NCBI GenBank assembly: GCA_011525685.1
Contig: WYBW01000037.1
Span: forward strand, 1 to 64,000
Reading direction: 5' to 3'
DNA length: 64,000 nucleotides
From: Verrucomicrobiia bacterium
Lineage (GTDB): Bacteria; Verrucomicrobiota; Verrucomicrobiia; Limisphaerales; JADLHS01
In this document: piece by piece, positions 1 through 8,950 of the stretch
Layout: each line of letters opens with the position of its first letter
Position numbering within the stretch: the first letter of the stretch is position 1
The notes under the pieces: generated by a model
What the model saw: the letters and a program-made list of their open reading frames with translations, nothing else
Told to the model about the DNA's origin: nothing
Databases searched by the model: none
Program-made: the position numbers and the translations under genes

Positions 1-37
1 AGCCAGGAACCGAGGGCGCTCCTTCGATTGGCCCATT

Positions 38-1279
38 GTGCTCACGGAACCGGCGCCTCGTCCTCCCAATCTCCTGATCCTGGGTGCATCGGGCCACGTT
101 GCGCAGGCGTTCTTGCAGCGGCTGACAGCCCGCCGGGGAGATTTTGGTCGGGTCGTGCTTCTTGACTTGGATGACGGCGTGCTCCGCAATCCATATCTCG
201 ACCATGAATTGTTGGACTACGAGTTCGTCCATCGTCGGCTTCGATTTCCCCACGACACAATGGATTATCACCGACTGCTGCGTCAGCACGGGATCAACGT
301 CGTGCTGGATGTGACGGATTTGGATACGCAACCCGTCTTGACCGCGACCGATGCCGTGGGTGTCTCTTATGTCAACACCGCGTTGAACGAGTCGGGCCGA
401 GGCATTGCCGAAGTGGTTTCAGATCTGCATCCAACACGCACCGAGCAACGCCGAGCGCCGCACATCCTCAGCTCGGGCATGAATCCCGGGTTGGTGAACC
501 TCTGGGTATGGCACGGATTCCAGCAGTACGGAGCGCCTTTGGAGATTGTGCATTTTGAATACGATACCTCAGTGCCGACAACCGGCTGGCGTCCCATGAT
601 CACGTGGTCACGAAAGGAGTTCCTGACGGAGACGGTTTGGGAGCGGACCGGGCAGGTGGTGAATGGAGCACTCCGCATGTGCTCGGGGAATGCAGTCCAA
701 CACCGGGAAGATCTGCGACCCATCATGCAGCCGTTGATTGAGTTGCCGGAGTATCCGCGCGGGATGCTCGTGTTGCACGAGGAGAACGTCAAGCTCGGGG
801 CAAAACTGGGAGCGTCCTCAAGGTACGTTTACGCGATCCATCCCCGAACCATGACCTATTTGGAGCAACTGCTCCGGCAGCGTGGCCGGGTTGACATTGG
901 CGATCTCGAACTCGGAGACAATACCTCCATCCCGCTCGCCGGCTCGGACACAATTGGCGTGTGCCTGCGATACGCGGACAGACGCGTTTACTACCTCAAC
1001 AGCCTGGCCAATAGCGAAGTGACCGGCACAAATGCCACCTGCGCCCAAGTGGCCGTAGGAGCGGATGCAGCATTACACGCTTTGTTCTCAGAAAGACTGG
1101 CACCGCGCATCTACTTTGCCAGCGACTTGTATGACACAGTGTATTCGGATGCCGTGTTCGGCGCCCTGCGCGTTGAATATTTCGTTTTCGAAAAGCTAAA
1201 CGGCTCGTCGATGCAGCGCCTGCACATTCCGCGATTGCGTCCAACGTTCGCGACTATCGGCGAGTCCCTCGCAGCATAA
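38..1279 (+). CDS. Saccharopine dehydrogenase / homospermidine synthase-like NAD(P)-binding enzyme
   Basis: The 413-residue protein begins with a Rossmann-type nucleotide-binding segment (LLILGASGHVAQ, about residues 12-23) followed by an acidic strand end (LLDLDD). A segment SSGMNPGLVN near residue 145 resembles the HGANPGMV region of homospermidine synthases and related saccharopine-dehydrogenase-fold enzymes. The substrate is not identifiable from sequence; carboxynorspermidine or homospermidine chemistry is possible. The GTG at 38 is the first start available, but the frame stays open to the window edge, so the gene may begin upstream. The stop lies 19 bp before glutamate dehydrogenase, which suggests co-transcription and a role in amino-acid or polyamine nitrogen metabolism (inference). 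Confidence 0.55.
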   Translation: MLTEPAPRPPNLLILGASGHVAQAFLQRLTARRGDFGRVVLLDLDDGVLRNPYLDHELLDYEFVHRRLRFPHDTMDYHRLLRQHGINVVLDVTDLDTQPVLTATDAVGVSYVNTALNESGRGIAEVVSDLHPTRTEQRRAPHILSSGMNPGLVNLWVWHGFQQYGAPLEIVHFEYDTSVPTTGWRPMITWSRKEFLTETVWERTGQVVNGALRMCSGNAVQHREDLRPIMQPLIELPEYPRGMLVLHEENVKLGAKLGASSRYVYAIHPRTMTYLEQLLRQRGRVDIGDLELGDNTSIPLAGSDTIGVCLRYADRRVYYLNSLANSEVTGTNATCAQVAVGADAALHALFSERLAPRIYFASDLYDTVYSDAVFGALRVEYFVFEKLNGSSMQRLHIPRLRPTFATIGESLAA

Positions 1280-1298
1280 CGAATGGAGTTGTCACCCA

Positions 1299-2642
1299 AT
1301 GAAAAGCTCAAAAGAACTGACAAAGATTCTGGACCTCCTCAAAGCGCGGTATCCCGCCGAGCCTGAGTTTCATCAGGCAGTGGCCGAGGTGCTGACGTCA
1401 ATCTGGCCCTTTGTTCGGAGTAATCCGAAGTACCAGGCTGCCCGGATTGTTGAGCGACTGATCGAACCGGAACGGGCGATTCTGTTCCGAGTTGCATGGA
1501 TGGACCGTCACGGGGCGGTGCAGGTCAATCGCGGTTACCGGGTCCAGATGAACAGTGCAATCGGTCCCTACAAAGGCGGTCTTCGGTTTCATCCAACCGT
1601 GACGTTGGGCACGCTCAAGTTTCTCGCTTTCGAGCAGGTTCTCAAGAATGCCCTGACCACCCTGCCGCTGGGCGGAGCCAAGGGCGGCTCGGATTTTGAC
1701 CCCAAGGGCAAATCGGAAGAAGAAGTCATGCGTTTCTGTCAGGCGTTCATGAGCGAGTTGCATCGGCACCTGGGCGATGACGTGGACGTGCCGGGTGGCG
1801 ACATCGGCGTGGGCACCCGTGAGATCGGTTATCTCTTCGGGCAATACCGACGATTGACCACGGAATTCAGCGGTTCATTTACCGGCAAGGGGCTTTATTG
1901 GGGCGGCAGCCGGATTCGTGAGGAGGCCACCGGCTATGGCCTGATTTACTTCGTCGAAGAAATGCTCCGGACACGCGGCAATTCAATTAACAAGAAGGTC
2001 ATCGCGATCTCCGGTTCGGGCAATGTCGCCCAATACGCTGCGGAACGGGCCATCGCCGTGGGCGCGAAGGTTATCACCCTTTCCGACTCCGACGGATTCA
2101 TTCATGACCCGGATGGCGTGAATGAAGAAAAACTCGCGTTCGTGAAAGAACTGAAAAACATCCGGCGCGGACGGATCAAGGAATTCGCGCAGAAATTCAA
2201 GTGTGATTATCATCCGGGCAAGCGGCCCTGGGGTGTGAAATGCCAGATCGCTCTGCCTTGCGCGACGCAGAACGAATTGGATGGACGGGATGCGGACAGC
2301 TTGCTGCGCCACGGTTGCATCTGCGTCGCGGAAGGCGCCAACATGCCATGCACCCACGACGCCATTTCCACATTTGTTGATAGGAGAATCCTGTTCGGTC
2401 CAGGCAAAGCCGCCAATGCCGGCGGCGTGTCGGTGGGCGGGCTGGAGATGACGCAGAACAGCATGGGCTTACAATGGACACGCGACGATGTGGATCGGCG
2501 GCTTCGGGAAATCATGCGAGCCATCCACAGTCAATGCGTGCGGTTCGGCGAGCAGAAAGGTTTCGTCAACTATGTGGTCGGCGCCAACATTGCCGGATTC
2601 CGCAAAGTGGCCGAGGCCATGCTCGAACAGGGCGTAGTTTGA
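1299..2642 (+). CDS. gdhA: NADP-type glutamate dehydrogenase
   Basis: This 447-residue protein matches the hexameric bacterial glutamate dehydrogenase family along its whole length, which is the normal size. It interconverts 2-oxoglutarate plus ammonium and glutamate in the cytoplasm. The glutamate-binding and catalytic stretch is intact: GGLRFHP near residue 93 and PLGGAKGG at about 123-130 with the catalytic lysine near 128. A Rossmann segment (AISGSGNVAQ) follows near residue 235. The ATG follows the upstream enzyme by 19 bp. The long family-specific motifs make the identity secure; NADP rather than NAD preference is inferred from the family type, not from a diagnostic residue. Confidence 0.93.
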   Translation: MKSSKELTKILDLLKARYPAEPEFHQAVAEVLTSIWPFVRSNPKYQAARIVERLIEPERAILFRVAWMDRHGAVQVNRGYRVQMNSAIGPYKGGLRFHPTVTLGTLKFLAFEQVLKNALTTLPLGGAKGGSDFDPKGKSEEEVMRFCQAFMSELHRHLGDDVDVPGGDIGVGTREIGYLFGQYRRLTTEFSGSFTGKGLYWGGSRIREEATGYGLIYFVEEMLRTRGNSINKKVIAISGSGNVAQYAAERAIAVGAKVITLSDSDGFIHDPDGVNEEKLAFVKELKNIRRGRIKEFAQKFKCDYHPGKRPWGVKCQIALPCATQNELDGRDADSLLRHGCICVAEGANMPCTHDAISTFVDRRILFGPGKAANAGGVSVGGLEMTQNSMGLQWTRDDVDRRLREIMRAIHSQCVRFGEQKGFVNYVVGANIAGFRKVAEAMLEQGVV

Positions 2643-3207
2643 TTCCGCCGATCCGTGCGACCTGGATGTCTGGCTGTTCGATCACAATCAACACCCCGCT
2701 GTTGAGGCGGGCTTCAGACACACGACTCCAGCGATGATCGGCACATTCCGGAGTATCCTCACTGCCTCGCGCGGGTCGCGCCGAGACAATTCCATCCGGT
2801 TGCGGTTTTAATTCGACCGCTGCGTGCGCACTCGAAGATTGCGCACGCAGGTTTCCTCCACAAAACGCGCACAAACGAGCGCGAAACTCCGCTGGCATGA
2901 ACCCAGCTAAAGAGAAAACTGAACCGAGACCAGGCTCACCGGATGAGCCGGTGTTACCAGAGAGCACTTATGAAAACAGCATGCAATCACTCGAGACCAG
3001 ATACGCCGTTGGATGTGGAGAGCCGCACGAAGCACAACCTCGGAGCAACTGATCAATCCGTTTGTGAAACCGCGCGATTCGTCCCATTCGGATTCAGGAT
3101 CAGCGCGCGTCCCGGGCGCGCGCCGAGGTTCTCTGCTCGCCGGTCGCGACGGGCGGGAGCAGCCAGTTTTTTTGAAGCGCTGACGCACATTTAACAGCAC
3201 CAAAGCA
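2643..3207. other. Intergenic region without a supported gene
   Basis: These 565 bases separate gdhA from the receiver/stress-protein cluster. Open frames here have no recognisable protein features and I do not call any of them. The only structure I notice is a short inverted repeat around 2937-2953 (arms CACCGG and CCGGTG around ATGAG), which has no T-run and no clear role. The region may hold the promoter for the gene at 3208. Confidence 0.5.
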
Positions 3208-3648
3208 ATGAAATACGAACACGCAAACAAACGAATACTTCTGGTCAGTGATGATCCCTCCGCCCGTGAGGCATTGGGAGAGATGCTGCGAGCTGCAGAC
3301 TTCACCGTCCTGCTCGCCGAAAGCGGACGCAGTGCCGCGAAAACGCTCGTCGCGAATCCGGTCAGCGTCATCGTCCTGGATTTCCGTACTCGCTTCGACG
3401 CTAAGGATTCCAACCTGCAAAAGTCAAAGACGCTGGCGGCACTGACCGATGTGGATCCATTCCTCCCCGTGATTCTCACGTGCGATGCGGCCGCCGAGTT
3501 GAATCACGAGACGGCGTTGATGGCTGACCTGGTGCTGAAACATCCGCTGGAACCGTCAGCCCTGTTGGATGGGGTTGATACGTTGCTCGGAGAATCCTTG
3601 CGGGAGCGGGTTTACCGGAAGTCGGACTATATCGCGACGCTGCGTTGA
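3208..3648 (+). CDS. Stand-alone receiver-domain protein
   Basis: The 146-residue protein is a single response-regulator receiver fold with no output domain. The acidic pair is at residues 15-16 (LLVSDDPSA), the candidate phospho-acceptor is D58 (VIVLDFR) and the conserved lysine is K111 (LVLKHPLEP). It probably accepts phosphate from a histidine kinase encoded elsewhere. It lies 24 bp upstream of a universal-stress-like protein and heads a four-gene run with a second receiver protein and a second USP. That context suggests stress or redox signalling; the partner kinase is unknown. Confidence 0.75.
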   Translation: MKYEHANKRILLVSDDPSAREALGEMLRAADFTVLLAESGRSAAKTLVANPVSVIVLDFRTRFDAKDSNLQKSKTLAALTDVDPFLPVILTCDAAAELNHETALMADLVLKHPLEPSALLDGVDTLLGESLRERVYRKSDYIATLR

Positions 3649-3672
3649 ATCGCATGCAACTGGAAAACAGAC

Positions 3673-4728
3673 ATGATTCTGCCAACCAACATCGAACCCG
3701 CCCATCGAGTCACCCCGTTTGGAAAATTGCCAAACGGTACCAGGATCTCGTGGATGGAGCCATTAGTCGAGTCTCCCAGAACCAGGGAGCGCTGGCTGGC
3801 GGTTGCTGATTCGGAGGATTCCGAATCGCAATGTGTGAGCTTCATCCGGCGATTCGCGAAACGTGATGCTGAGCTTCATCTGGCAAAACCGTTGGGACCT
3901 GATTCCGCAGATCATGTGCGTCGCTTGGCGATCGCGCTGGAAACCGACTGGCTCTGTATGGTTGCAGAACGCGGCATGGGACTGATGTCGCTCTTTCTGC
4001 GAAGTGACGTTGCGAAAATTGTGCGAGCCGCACCATGCCCGGTGGTCTGCATTCCGGAATCATCCCTGCGAATTGGCGAGCTCGAATCAATGAACAAGAA
4101 GGCGAACCCAGTTCATCGGGTTTTGGCTCCAATAAGGTTTCCATTGTCGAATCGGGGGCAGGTGGAGAACGCAGTTTCGGTGGCGGAGCGATTCGAAGCC
4201 AAGCTCGATCTGTTGGGTGTTGATGAACTTCTGCGGAAGCCTGAATACTTGCGGACTCTCAGGCCCCATGAGGCGAAACGGCTGCAAATCCGAGCCATGA
4301 AGGAGGAACTGTCGAATCAGGCCGATGAGCTGATTCCGAACCGCATGCGCGGTCGCCTGCTCGTCAGCGTGGGATTGCCGCTCTTTTATGCGACTACTCG
4401 CTGGGCTCGGGAACTTGAATCGCACCTTGTCATGCTCGCTGCACCAACGCGACTGTGGATCAGCGAAGGGCGGATTGACGGAGGCACGGAGCGGATTCTG
4501 CATGGAGTAGGATGCCCGGTGATATGCATTCCTGAGCACAGCGAACTCAGCACGAGATCACATAAGCCTGTGGGCGCGGTCAGGCAATGTCATCGGCGCA
4601 GAGACCGGCACACTCCGTCACGACTCTCATTGGGGTTAGTTCCGGAGTGTAAAGACCTGAGGGGCACGCGCCACGAGTTATTTGCTTCCACCATTAACCG
4701 AAAACGTTTTGATGCTTATGAAACATAA
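3673..4728 (+). CDS. Tandem universal stress protein-like protein
   Basis: The 351-residue protein looks like two degenerate UspA-type halves. The first ends with the typical APCPVVCIPES strand near residue 118. The second starts near residue 141 (HRVLAPIRFP) and ends with GCPVICIPEHS near 285. The C-terminal 60 residues after the second half are rich in basic residues and match nothing I recognise. It sits between two receiver-domain genes, and its stop overlaps the start region of the next gene (ATG codons at 4712 and 4718), so the two are probably translationally coupled. ATP binding is uncertain because the glycine motif is weak. Confidence 0.65.
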   Translation: MILPTNIEPAHRVTPFGKLPNGTRISWMEPLVESPRTRERWLAVADSEDSESQCVSFIRRFAKRDAELHLAKPLGPDSADHVRRLAIALETDWLCMVAERGMGLMSLFLRSDVAKIVRAAPCPVVCIPESSLRIGELESMNKKANPVHRVLAPIRFPLSNRGQVENAVSVAERFEAKLDLLGVDELLRKPEYLRTLRPHEAKRLQIRAMKEELSNQADELIPNRMRGRLLVSVGLPLFYATTRWARELESHLVMLAAPTRLWISEGRIDGGTERILHGVGCPVICIPEHSELSTRSHKPVGAVRQCHRRRDRHTPSRLSLGLVPECKDLRGTRHELFASTINRKRFDAYET

Positions 4729-5338
4729 AATCCTGGTAGTTGATGATGATCGTCCGGTTCTTGAATCGTTGACGAAGCTGTTGAGGGCCGAACATTACGA
4801 AGTCTATCCGGCGCGAGATGCCATTGAAGCGATCGATTGCTTCAACTCCAAGCGTTTTGATCTGGTTGTGCTCGACATCAACCTCGGCGCGGATAACGGC
4901 TGGAGGGTTTTTGAAACGATGACGGCCACCAATCCATTCGTGCCCACCATTGTCATTACGGCGGAATGGGGACAACGAGAGAAAGCGGTGACACTGGGAG
5001 TCGAGGGGCTGATTGAAAAGCCGATTGATGTCCCCGTCTTCCTAAAAATGATCCGCGAACTCCTTGCCGAAACCACGGAGGCAAAGCTGAAGCGGATTTG
5101 CGGCAACGACGCCTACTGTCGTTATGTAGGCCGGCACTACGAACCGTATCTGCGGATGTTGCAGGAGCGCTACAACGCACCGTTGAGGACCGGCGCTTCG
5201 CATTTAGACTCGTCAGGTGCGGACGCCGTCTTACCCACGGCGATTGTCGCCTCCTCGGACCTGCCCGGAGCAACCGAGGAAGTCGCGGTCTGCTCACAAG
5301 GTGACGACCGAGATGAACGGAAGGAGGAGCTCTCATGA
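4718..5338 (+). CDS. Response regulator, receiver domain with undefined tail
   Basis: I chose the ATG at 4718, giving MKHKILVVDDD; 4712 is an equally possible ATG two codons upstream. Numbered from 4718, residues 9-11 are the acidic cluster, D53 (VVLDINLG) is the phospho-acceptor, a threonine follows at ITAEW and a lysine at IEKPID. After about residue 120 there is an 85-residue tail without a helix-turn-helix, GGDEF or other output domain that I recognise. The start overlaps the end of the upstream USP-like gene and the stop overlaps the ATG of the next USP by four bases (ATGA), so this is a tight operon. Confidence 0.8.
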   Translation: MKHKILVVDDDRPVLESLTKLLRAEHYEVYPARDAIEAIDCFNSKRFDLVVLDINLGADNGWRVFETMTATNPFVPTIVITAEWGQREKAVTLGVEGLIEKPIDVPVFLKMIRELLAETTEAKLKRICGNDAYCRYVGRHYEPYLRMLQERYNAPLRTGASHLDSSGADAVLPTAIVASSDLPGATEEVAVCSQGDDRDERKEELS

Positions 5339-5919
5339 AGACAGTTTCATCCGACAGAACAATCCATCCGGATTGGAATGCTCGGCGCGGTTGCAGGCCG
5401 AACAAAGTTGCGAAACCGCGCCGGCGCCGATTTTTAGATTCGCGCCAACGAACGATCCTTGTGCCGATGGATTTCACTGAGGCGTCTGATCGAGCGTTGG
5501 ATTATGCCCTCTCAATGGCGGATTGTCTTAGAGCGTCGGTTGCAGTTCTTCACGTGGTGGAGCGAATGTATGCGGAGGGTTTTCTGGATACCCCCGCAAA
5601 GTCGACGCTGAGAACGGAAGCTCATGACGAAGCAAAGAAAAGGCTGGATGCCGTTGTGGAAAGAAAACCGGATTGTTTAGCACCAATCAAACGGATCGTT
5701 AGCAGAGGCATACCGCAACATGAGATTCTTCGTTTCGCAGAATTTATGGGGGTGGACCTGATCATTCTCGGCCGCCGTCGCCGGACTCTGCTGAGCAGGT
5801 GGCTTTGGGGTAGCGTGAGCAATGACATCGTTGACATGGCTCCGTGTCCGGTGCTGGTGGTAAAACCTTCTGGTTTCGATTCCCAGCCATTAAGGGGAAG
5901 CAAAACGAGCGAGCCTTGA
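5335..5919 (+). CDS. Universal stress protein (UspA family)
   Basis: The 194-residue protein has a basic, probably disordered N-terminal 40 residues and then a single Usp domain. The domain starts with ILVPMDFTEASDRALDYA, includes AVLHVVE, and ends with MAPCPVLVVKP. The ATP-binding glycine motif is imperfect (LGRRRRTLL followed by WGSVSND). It is translationally coupled to the preceding response regulator through ATGA. An FNR-like box for the next operon begins at its stop codon. Confidence 0.85.
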   Translation: MKTVSSDRTIHPDWNARRGCRPNKVAKPRRRRFLDSRQRTILVPMDFTEASDRALDYALSMADCLRASVAVLHVVERMYAEGFLDTPAKSTLRTEAHDEAKKRLDAVVERKPDCLAPIKRIVSRGIPQHEILRFAEFMGVDLIILGRRRRTLLSRWLWGSVSNDIVDMAPCPVLVVKPSGFDSQPLRGSKTSEP

Positions 5920-5929
5920 CTCAGGTCAA
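5916..5929 (+). promoter_or_regulatory. FNR/DNR-type box upstream of the TetR-exporter operon
   Basis: The site reads TTGAC-TCAG-GTCAA, a perfect five-base inverted repeat with a four-base spacer. It fits the TTGAY-N4-RTCAA pattern bound by Crp/FNR-family regulators of anaerobic and NO metabolism. Its centre (5922.5) is about 41 bp upstream of the start expected from a candidate -10 TATTGT at 5952-5957, the classic class II activator spacing. No FNR-family gene lies in this window, so the regulator is unidentified. Confidence 0.55.
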
Positions 5930-5952
5930 ATCCTTCAACGTCGTTTGCTCTT

Positions 5953-5974
5953 ATTGTGAATGCAGATTCACAAT
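5953..5974 (+). promoter_or_regulatory. TetR-type operator palindrome
   Basis: A perfect inverted repeat has nine-base arms ATTGTGAAT and ATTCACAAT around the spacer GCAG. It covers the candidate -10 and transcription start and lies directly upstream of the TetR-family gene, so autorepression is the natural reading. Because it spans the alternative GTG start at 5956, it also argues that the TetR gene begins at the ATG at 5989 instead. Confidence 0.75.
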
Positions 5975-5988
5975 CGGATCAGCAAGCT

Positions 5989-6582
5989 ATGCGAGCCAGG
6001 AAAACCAATACCGAGGTCCGACAGGAACAAATTGCGCAAGCAGCGCTAGGCGTCGTGGAACGACACGGGCTGCGCGGCTTGAACGTCGCCCGGGTGGCCA
6101 AGGCGGTCGGCGTCGTGCCCTCCGGGCTTTACCGGCATTACCCGGGCAAGGACGGCGTGCTCGACACCGTGCTCGATTTGATAGCCGAGCGTATGGAGTC
6201 CAACGTCGTGCAGGCGCGGGCAAACGGCGACCGTGCGCTGGATCGCTTACACGGTTTGCTCACGCGCCATGTGGAACTCATCCGCCGCAACTCGGCCATC
6301 CCACGAGTGGTGTTTTCCGAGGAACTCCTTCATGGCCGGCCCGCGCAGCGTCGCCGGATGTATGAGATCATTCGTGGCTACTTGCGGCGGGTAGAGCAGG
6401 TCATCCGCGACGGCCAGCGCGAGGGAAATATTCGCGAGGACGTTGATCCTGAAGCGGCGTCGGTGCTGTTCCTCGGCTTGATTCAACCGGGCGTTGTGCT
6501 CTGGGCTATGAGCGGCGGCGAGTTTGATATCGCCGCGCATGCCGAGGCCGGCTGGAGGCTTTTTGTGAAGGCCGTTGGCTAA
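5989..6582 (+). CDS. TetR/AcrR-family transcriptional regulator
   Basis: The 197-residue protein has an N-terminal TetR helix-turn-helix (about residues 10-55: RQEQIAQAALGVVERHG followed by VARVAKAVGVVPSGLYRHYPGKDGVL), the family hallmark. The C-terminal ligand domain is variable, as usual. I start at the ATG at 5989 because the upstream GTG at 5956 lies inside the operator palindrome. The gene heads a co-directional run encoding a secreted protein, a membrane protein and a three-part ABC exporter, so it most likely represses that operon and responds to the exported compound, which is unknown. Confidence 0.85.
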   Translation: MRARKTNTEVRQEQIAQAALGVVERHGLRGLNVARVAKAVGVVPSGLYRHYPGKDGVLDTVLDLIAERMESNVVQARANGDRALDRLHGLLTRHVELIRRNSAIPRVVFSEELLHGRPAQRRRMYEIIRGYLRRVEQVIRDGQREGNIREDVDPEAASVLFLGLIQPGVVLWAMSGGEFDIAAHAEAGWRLFVKAVG

Positions 6583-6634
6583 ACGCGGCGACTTCACTTT
6601 GAACACCAAACCAAACACGAAAGGAAGAACGAAC

Positions 6635-7276
6635 ATGAAAACCAACAGAAGCAAATTCATCGCCGCCGGCGTGTTCTCGGCCGCCTGGCTTTGGATGGCT
6701 GCGCCGGCTTTTGCTCATTGCGACACGCTGGACGGGCCGGTCGTTACCGACGCCAAAACCGCGCTAGCGAAGAAGGACCTCACGCCCGTGCTGAAATGGA
6801 TCAAGCCCGATCACGAGGCGGAATTGAAAACGGCCTTTGCACGGACGCTCGTCGTGCGTGCGCAAAGCAGCGAGGCGCGTGAACTCGCCGACCAATTCTT
6901 TTTCGAAACGCTGGTCCGTGTACATCGCGCCGGCGAAGGCGCACCCTACACCGGCCTTAAGCCCGCTGGGACGAAAGTCGAGCCCGCCATCGCCGCCGCC
7001 GACCGGGCGCTGGAAAGCGGCAAGGCCGACGCCTTGATCAAGACGGTGACCGACGAAGCCGCCGCCGGCATCCGACAGCGATTCGCCGAGGCGATCGAGA
7101 AGCAGAAACACGCCGAGCTTAATGTGGAGGCCGGACGCGAATACGTGGCCGCCTATGTCGAGTTCGTCCACTACGTCGAGGCATTGGATGCAACTGCCAC
7201 ACGGCCGGCGTCCGCGCACGAGCACGGTGAGGCCGTTGCTCAACCAGCGAAAGCGGCGCACGAGCATAACCAATGA
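6635..7276 (+). CDS. Secreted DUF6448-like protein
   Basis: I start at the ATG at 6635, preceded by AAAGGAAG, giving a 213-residue protein with a clear Sec signal peptide (basic MKTNRSK, hydrophobic core, cleavage near APAFA-HC). The mature part is mostly helical, with HCDTLDGPVV at its start and a histidine-rich end (HEHGE, HEHNQ). It resembles the DUF6448 family, for which I know no biochemical role. The histidines could bind metal (inference). It lies between the TetR gene and a small membrane protein of the exporter operon. Confidence 0.6.
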   Translation: MKTNRSKFIAAGVFSAAWLWMAAPAFAHCDTLDGPVVTDAKTALAKKDLTPVLKWIKPDHEAELKTAFARTLVVRAQSSEARELADQFFFETLVRVHRAGEGAPYTGLKPAGTKVEPAIAAADRALESGKADALIKTVTDEAAAGIRQRFAEAIEKQKHAELNVEAGREYVAAYVEFVHYVEALDATATRPASAHEHGEAVAQPAKAAHEHNQ

Positions 7277-7292
7277 AGTCAAGACCAAGCTT

Positions 7293-7760
7293 ATGAATTC
7301 GGCGCATCTTCATCTGATGTTGAACCATTTCCCGGTCGTGGGACTGGTGTTTACACTGGCACTGCTTGGCTGGGGCGCGCTTCGGAAAAATCCTTCACTG
7401 ACGAAAGCCGGCTTTATGGCGTTGGTCTTCGTAGCGCTGTTAACCGTTCCGACTTTTCTCACCGGCGAACCCGCCGAAAAAGTTGCTGAACCTCTGCCCG
7501 GTGTTTCCCACCCCATCATCGAGCAACACGAAGACGCGGCAAAGGCTGCGTTCATCGTGACACTGGTGGCTGGCGTCGCGGCGCTGCTGGGACTATGGCT
7601 GACGCGCGGCAAAGCCGTTGCAGCCTGGTGCGCCTCGTCGGTGCTGCTCGTCGCCTTGGTGGCGGCGGGTCTGATGGCGTGGGCGGCGAACCTCGGCGGT
7701 AAGGTGCGGCACACGGAAATCCGTGGGTCTGCACCGGTTGCCAGCGCCCACGAGGATTGA
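7293..7760 (+). CDS. Four-helix membrane protein (DUF2231-like)
   Basis: Starting at the ATG at 7293, the protein has 155 residues and about four hydrophobic helices, with a histidine-rich opening (NSAHLHLMLNHFPVVG). The HLMLNHFPV pattern and helix layout resemble the DUF2231-type membrane proteins, some of which are thought to be redox or haem-linked; function here is unknown. An earlier in-frame start at 7122 would overlap the preceding gene heavily and is not supported. Its stop is 23 bp upstream of the HlyD-type adaptor start. Confidence 0.6.
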   Translation: MNSAHLHLMLNHFPVVGLVFTLALLGWGALRKNPSLTKAGFMALVFVALLTVPTFLTGEPAEKVAEPLPGVSHPIIEQHEDAAKAAFIVTLVAGVAALLGLWLTRGKAVAAWCASSVLLVALVAAGLMAWAANLGGKVRHTEIRGSAPVASAHED

Positions 7761-7783
7761 CGAATCAAACTACTCCTGTCCCC

Positions 7784-8950
7784 ATGAATTCACCGCGCTT
7801 GTCTGCCACGCTTCGCAAATCCGCCAAATGGCTGGTTCTCGTCATCATCGTTGCGGCCGTGCTTTACCGCGTGAAGTTCGCGGCTGTGCCGGTGGAGGCG
7901 TTTGAAGTGCAACCGGGCGTCGTGATCGGCGAAGTGATGGGCACAGGCACGCTTGAAGCGCGCGTCAAGACAACCATCAGTCCCCGCATTCAGGAACGGC
8001 TCGCGGAGGTGCTCGCGGATCAAAATGACTTCGTCAAAGCCGGTCAATTCCTGGCGCGCCTCGATGACGGTGAACTCAAGCGGCAAGTGGAAGTCGCTGA
8101 AGCTTCGCTCGCCGCCGCCAAGTCCACTGCCGAGCGGGTACGCGTGGATGAAGCTCGCGCCCAAGCTGTCGAACAACAGGCGCGGCAAGAGCACAAACGC
8201 GTCTCCGATTTGCTCGCCACCAAGGTCAGTTCGGCATCCGAAATGGACAAGGCCGTCGAGCAACTGCACATCGCGGAAGCGGATTCGCAGCGCGCACACG
8301 CCGCCACGGCGGAAGCCGAAAAGCAAATCATCACTGCGAAGCGGAATCTGGACTACCAGCAGGAACGTCTGAGCTTCACGCGGATTGTCAGCCCCTACGA
8401 CGGGCTGGTCACGCGCCGCGACCGCGACCCCGGCGGCGTGGTCGTTCCGGGCAGTTCCATCCTGCAGATCATCGCCACCAACGAGCTATGGGTTTCGGCT
8501 TGGGTGGATGAAACCGCCGCGACCGCGCTGACCGCCGGTCAATCAGCGCGTGTCGTGTTCCGTTCCCAGCCGGATAAGAGTTATCCCGGCGAGGTTGCCC
8601 GCCTCGGTCGCGAAACCGACCGCGAGACGAGAGAGTTTCTGGTGGACGTGCGCGTGCGCGAGCTGCCGCCCAACTGGACCATCGGCCAGCGCGCAGAGGT
8701 GTTCATCGAAACGGGTCGCAACGCCAAGGCGCTCGCCGTTCCGCAGCGTTTTGTTCAATGGCAGCAGGGCAAATCCGGCGTATGGGTTGCGCATCATAGC
8801 AAGGCAACTTGGCGCGAAGTCACGCTCGGTTTGCGTGGGCGCGAAACAGTGGATGTCGTGCAAGGGTTGACCGCCGGACAGAAAGTTGTCGCACCGAGAG
8901 AGCCGACACAGCCGCCACTAAAAGCCGCCGAGCGCATCGCCATGAAATGA
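7784..8950 (+). CDS. HlyD/MacA-type periplasmic adaptor of an ABC exporter
   Basis: I choose the ATG at 7784, giving 388 residues; a TTG at 7757 is the only upstream alternative. A single N-terminal membrane anchor (KWLVLVIIVAAVLY) is followed by a lipoyl-like half, a long alpha-helical hairpin (about residues 85-195, rich in E, K, Q and A), the second half starting at RIVSPYDGLVTRRDRDPGG, and a beta-barrel part. This is the standard membrane-fusion-protein layout. It overlaps the permease gene by four bases (ATGA) and would link the inner-membrane permease to an outer-membrane channel not encoded here. Confidence 0.85.
   Translation: MNSPRLSATLRKSAKWLVLVIIVAAVLYRVKFAAVPVEAFEVQPGVVIGEVMGTGTLEARVKTTISPRIQERLAEVLADQNDFVKAGQFLARLDDGELKRQVEVAEASLAAAKSTAERVRVDEARAQAVEQQARQEHKRVSDLLATKVSSASEMDKAVEQLHIAEADSQRAHAATAEAEKQIITAKRNLDYQQERLSFTRIVSPYDGLVTRRDRDPGGVVVPGSSILQIIATNELWVSAWVDETAATALTAGQSARVVFRSQPDKSYPGEVARLGRETDRETREFLVDVRVRELPPNWTIGQRAEVFIETGRNAKALAVPQRFVQWQQGKSGVWVAHHSKATWREVTLGLRGRETVDVVQGLTAGQKVVAPREPTQPPLKAAERIAMK

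Noticed and set aside
2937-2953. Small hairpin CACCGG/CCGGTG as a terminator
   Set aside because: No T-run follows and it is nearly 300 bp from the gdhA stop.
2943-3194. 83-codon open frame between gdhA and the receiver gene
   Set aside because: No recognisable motif, arginine-rich shadow-like composition and no ribosome site.
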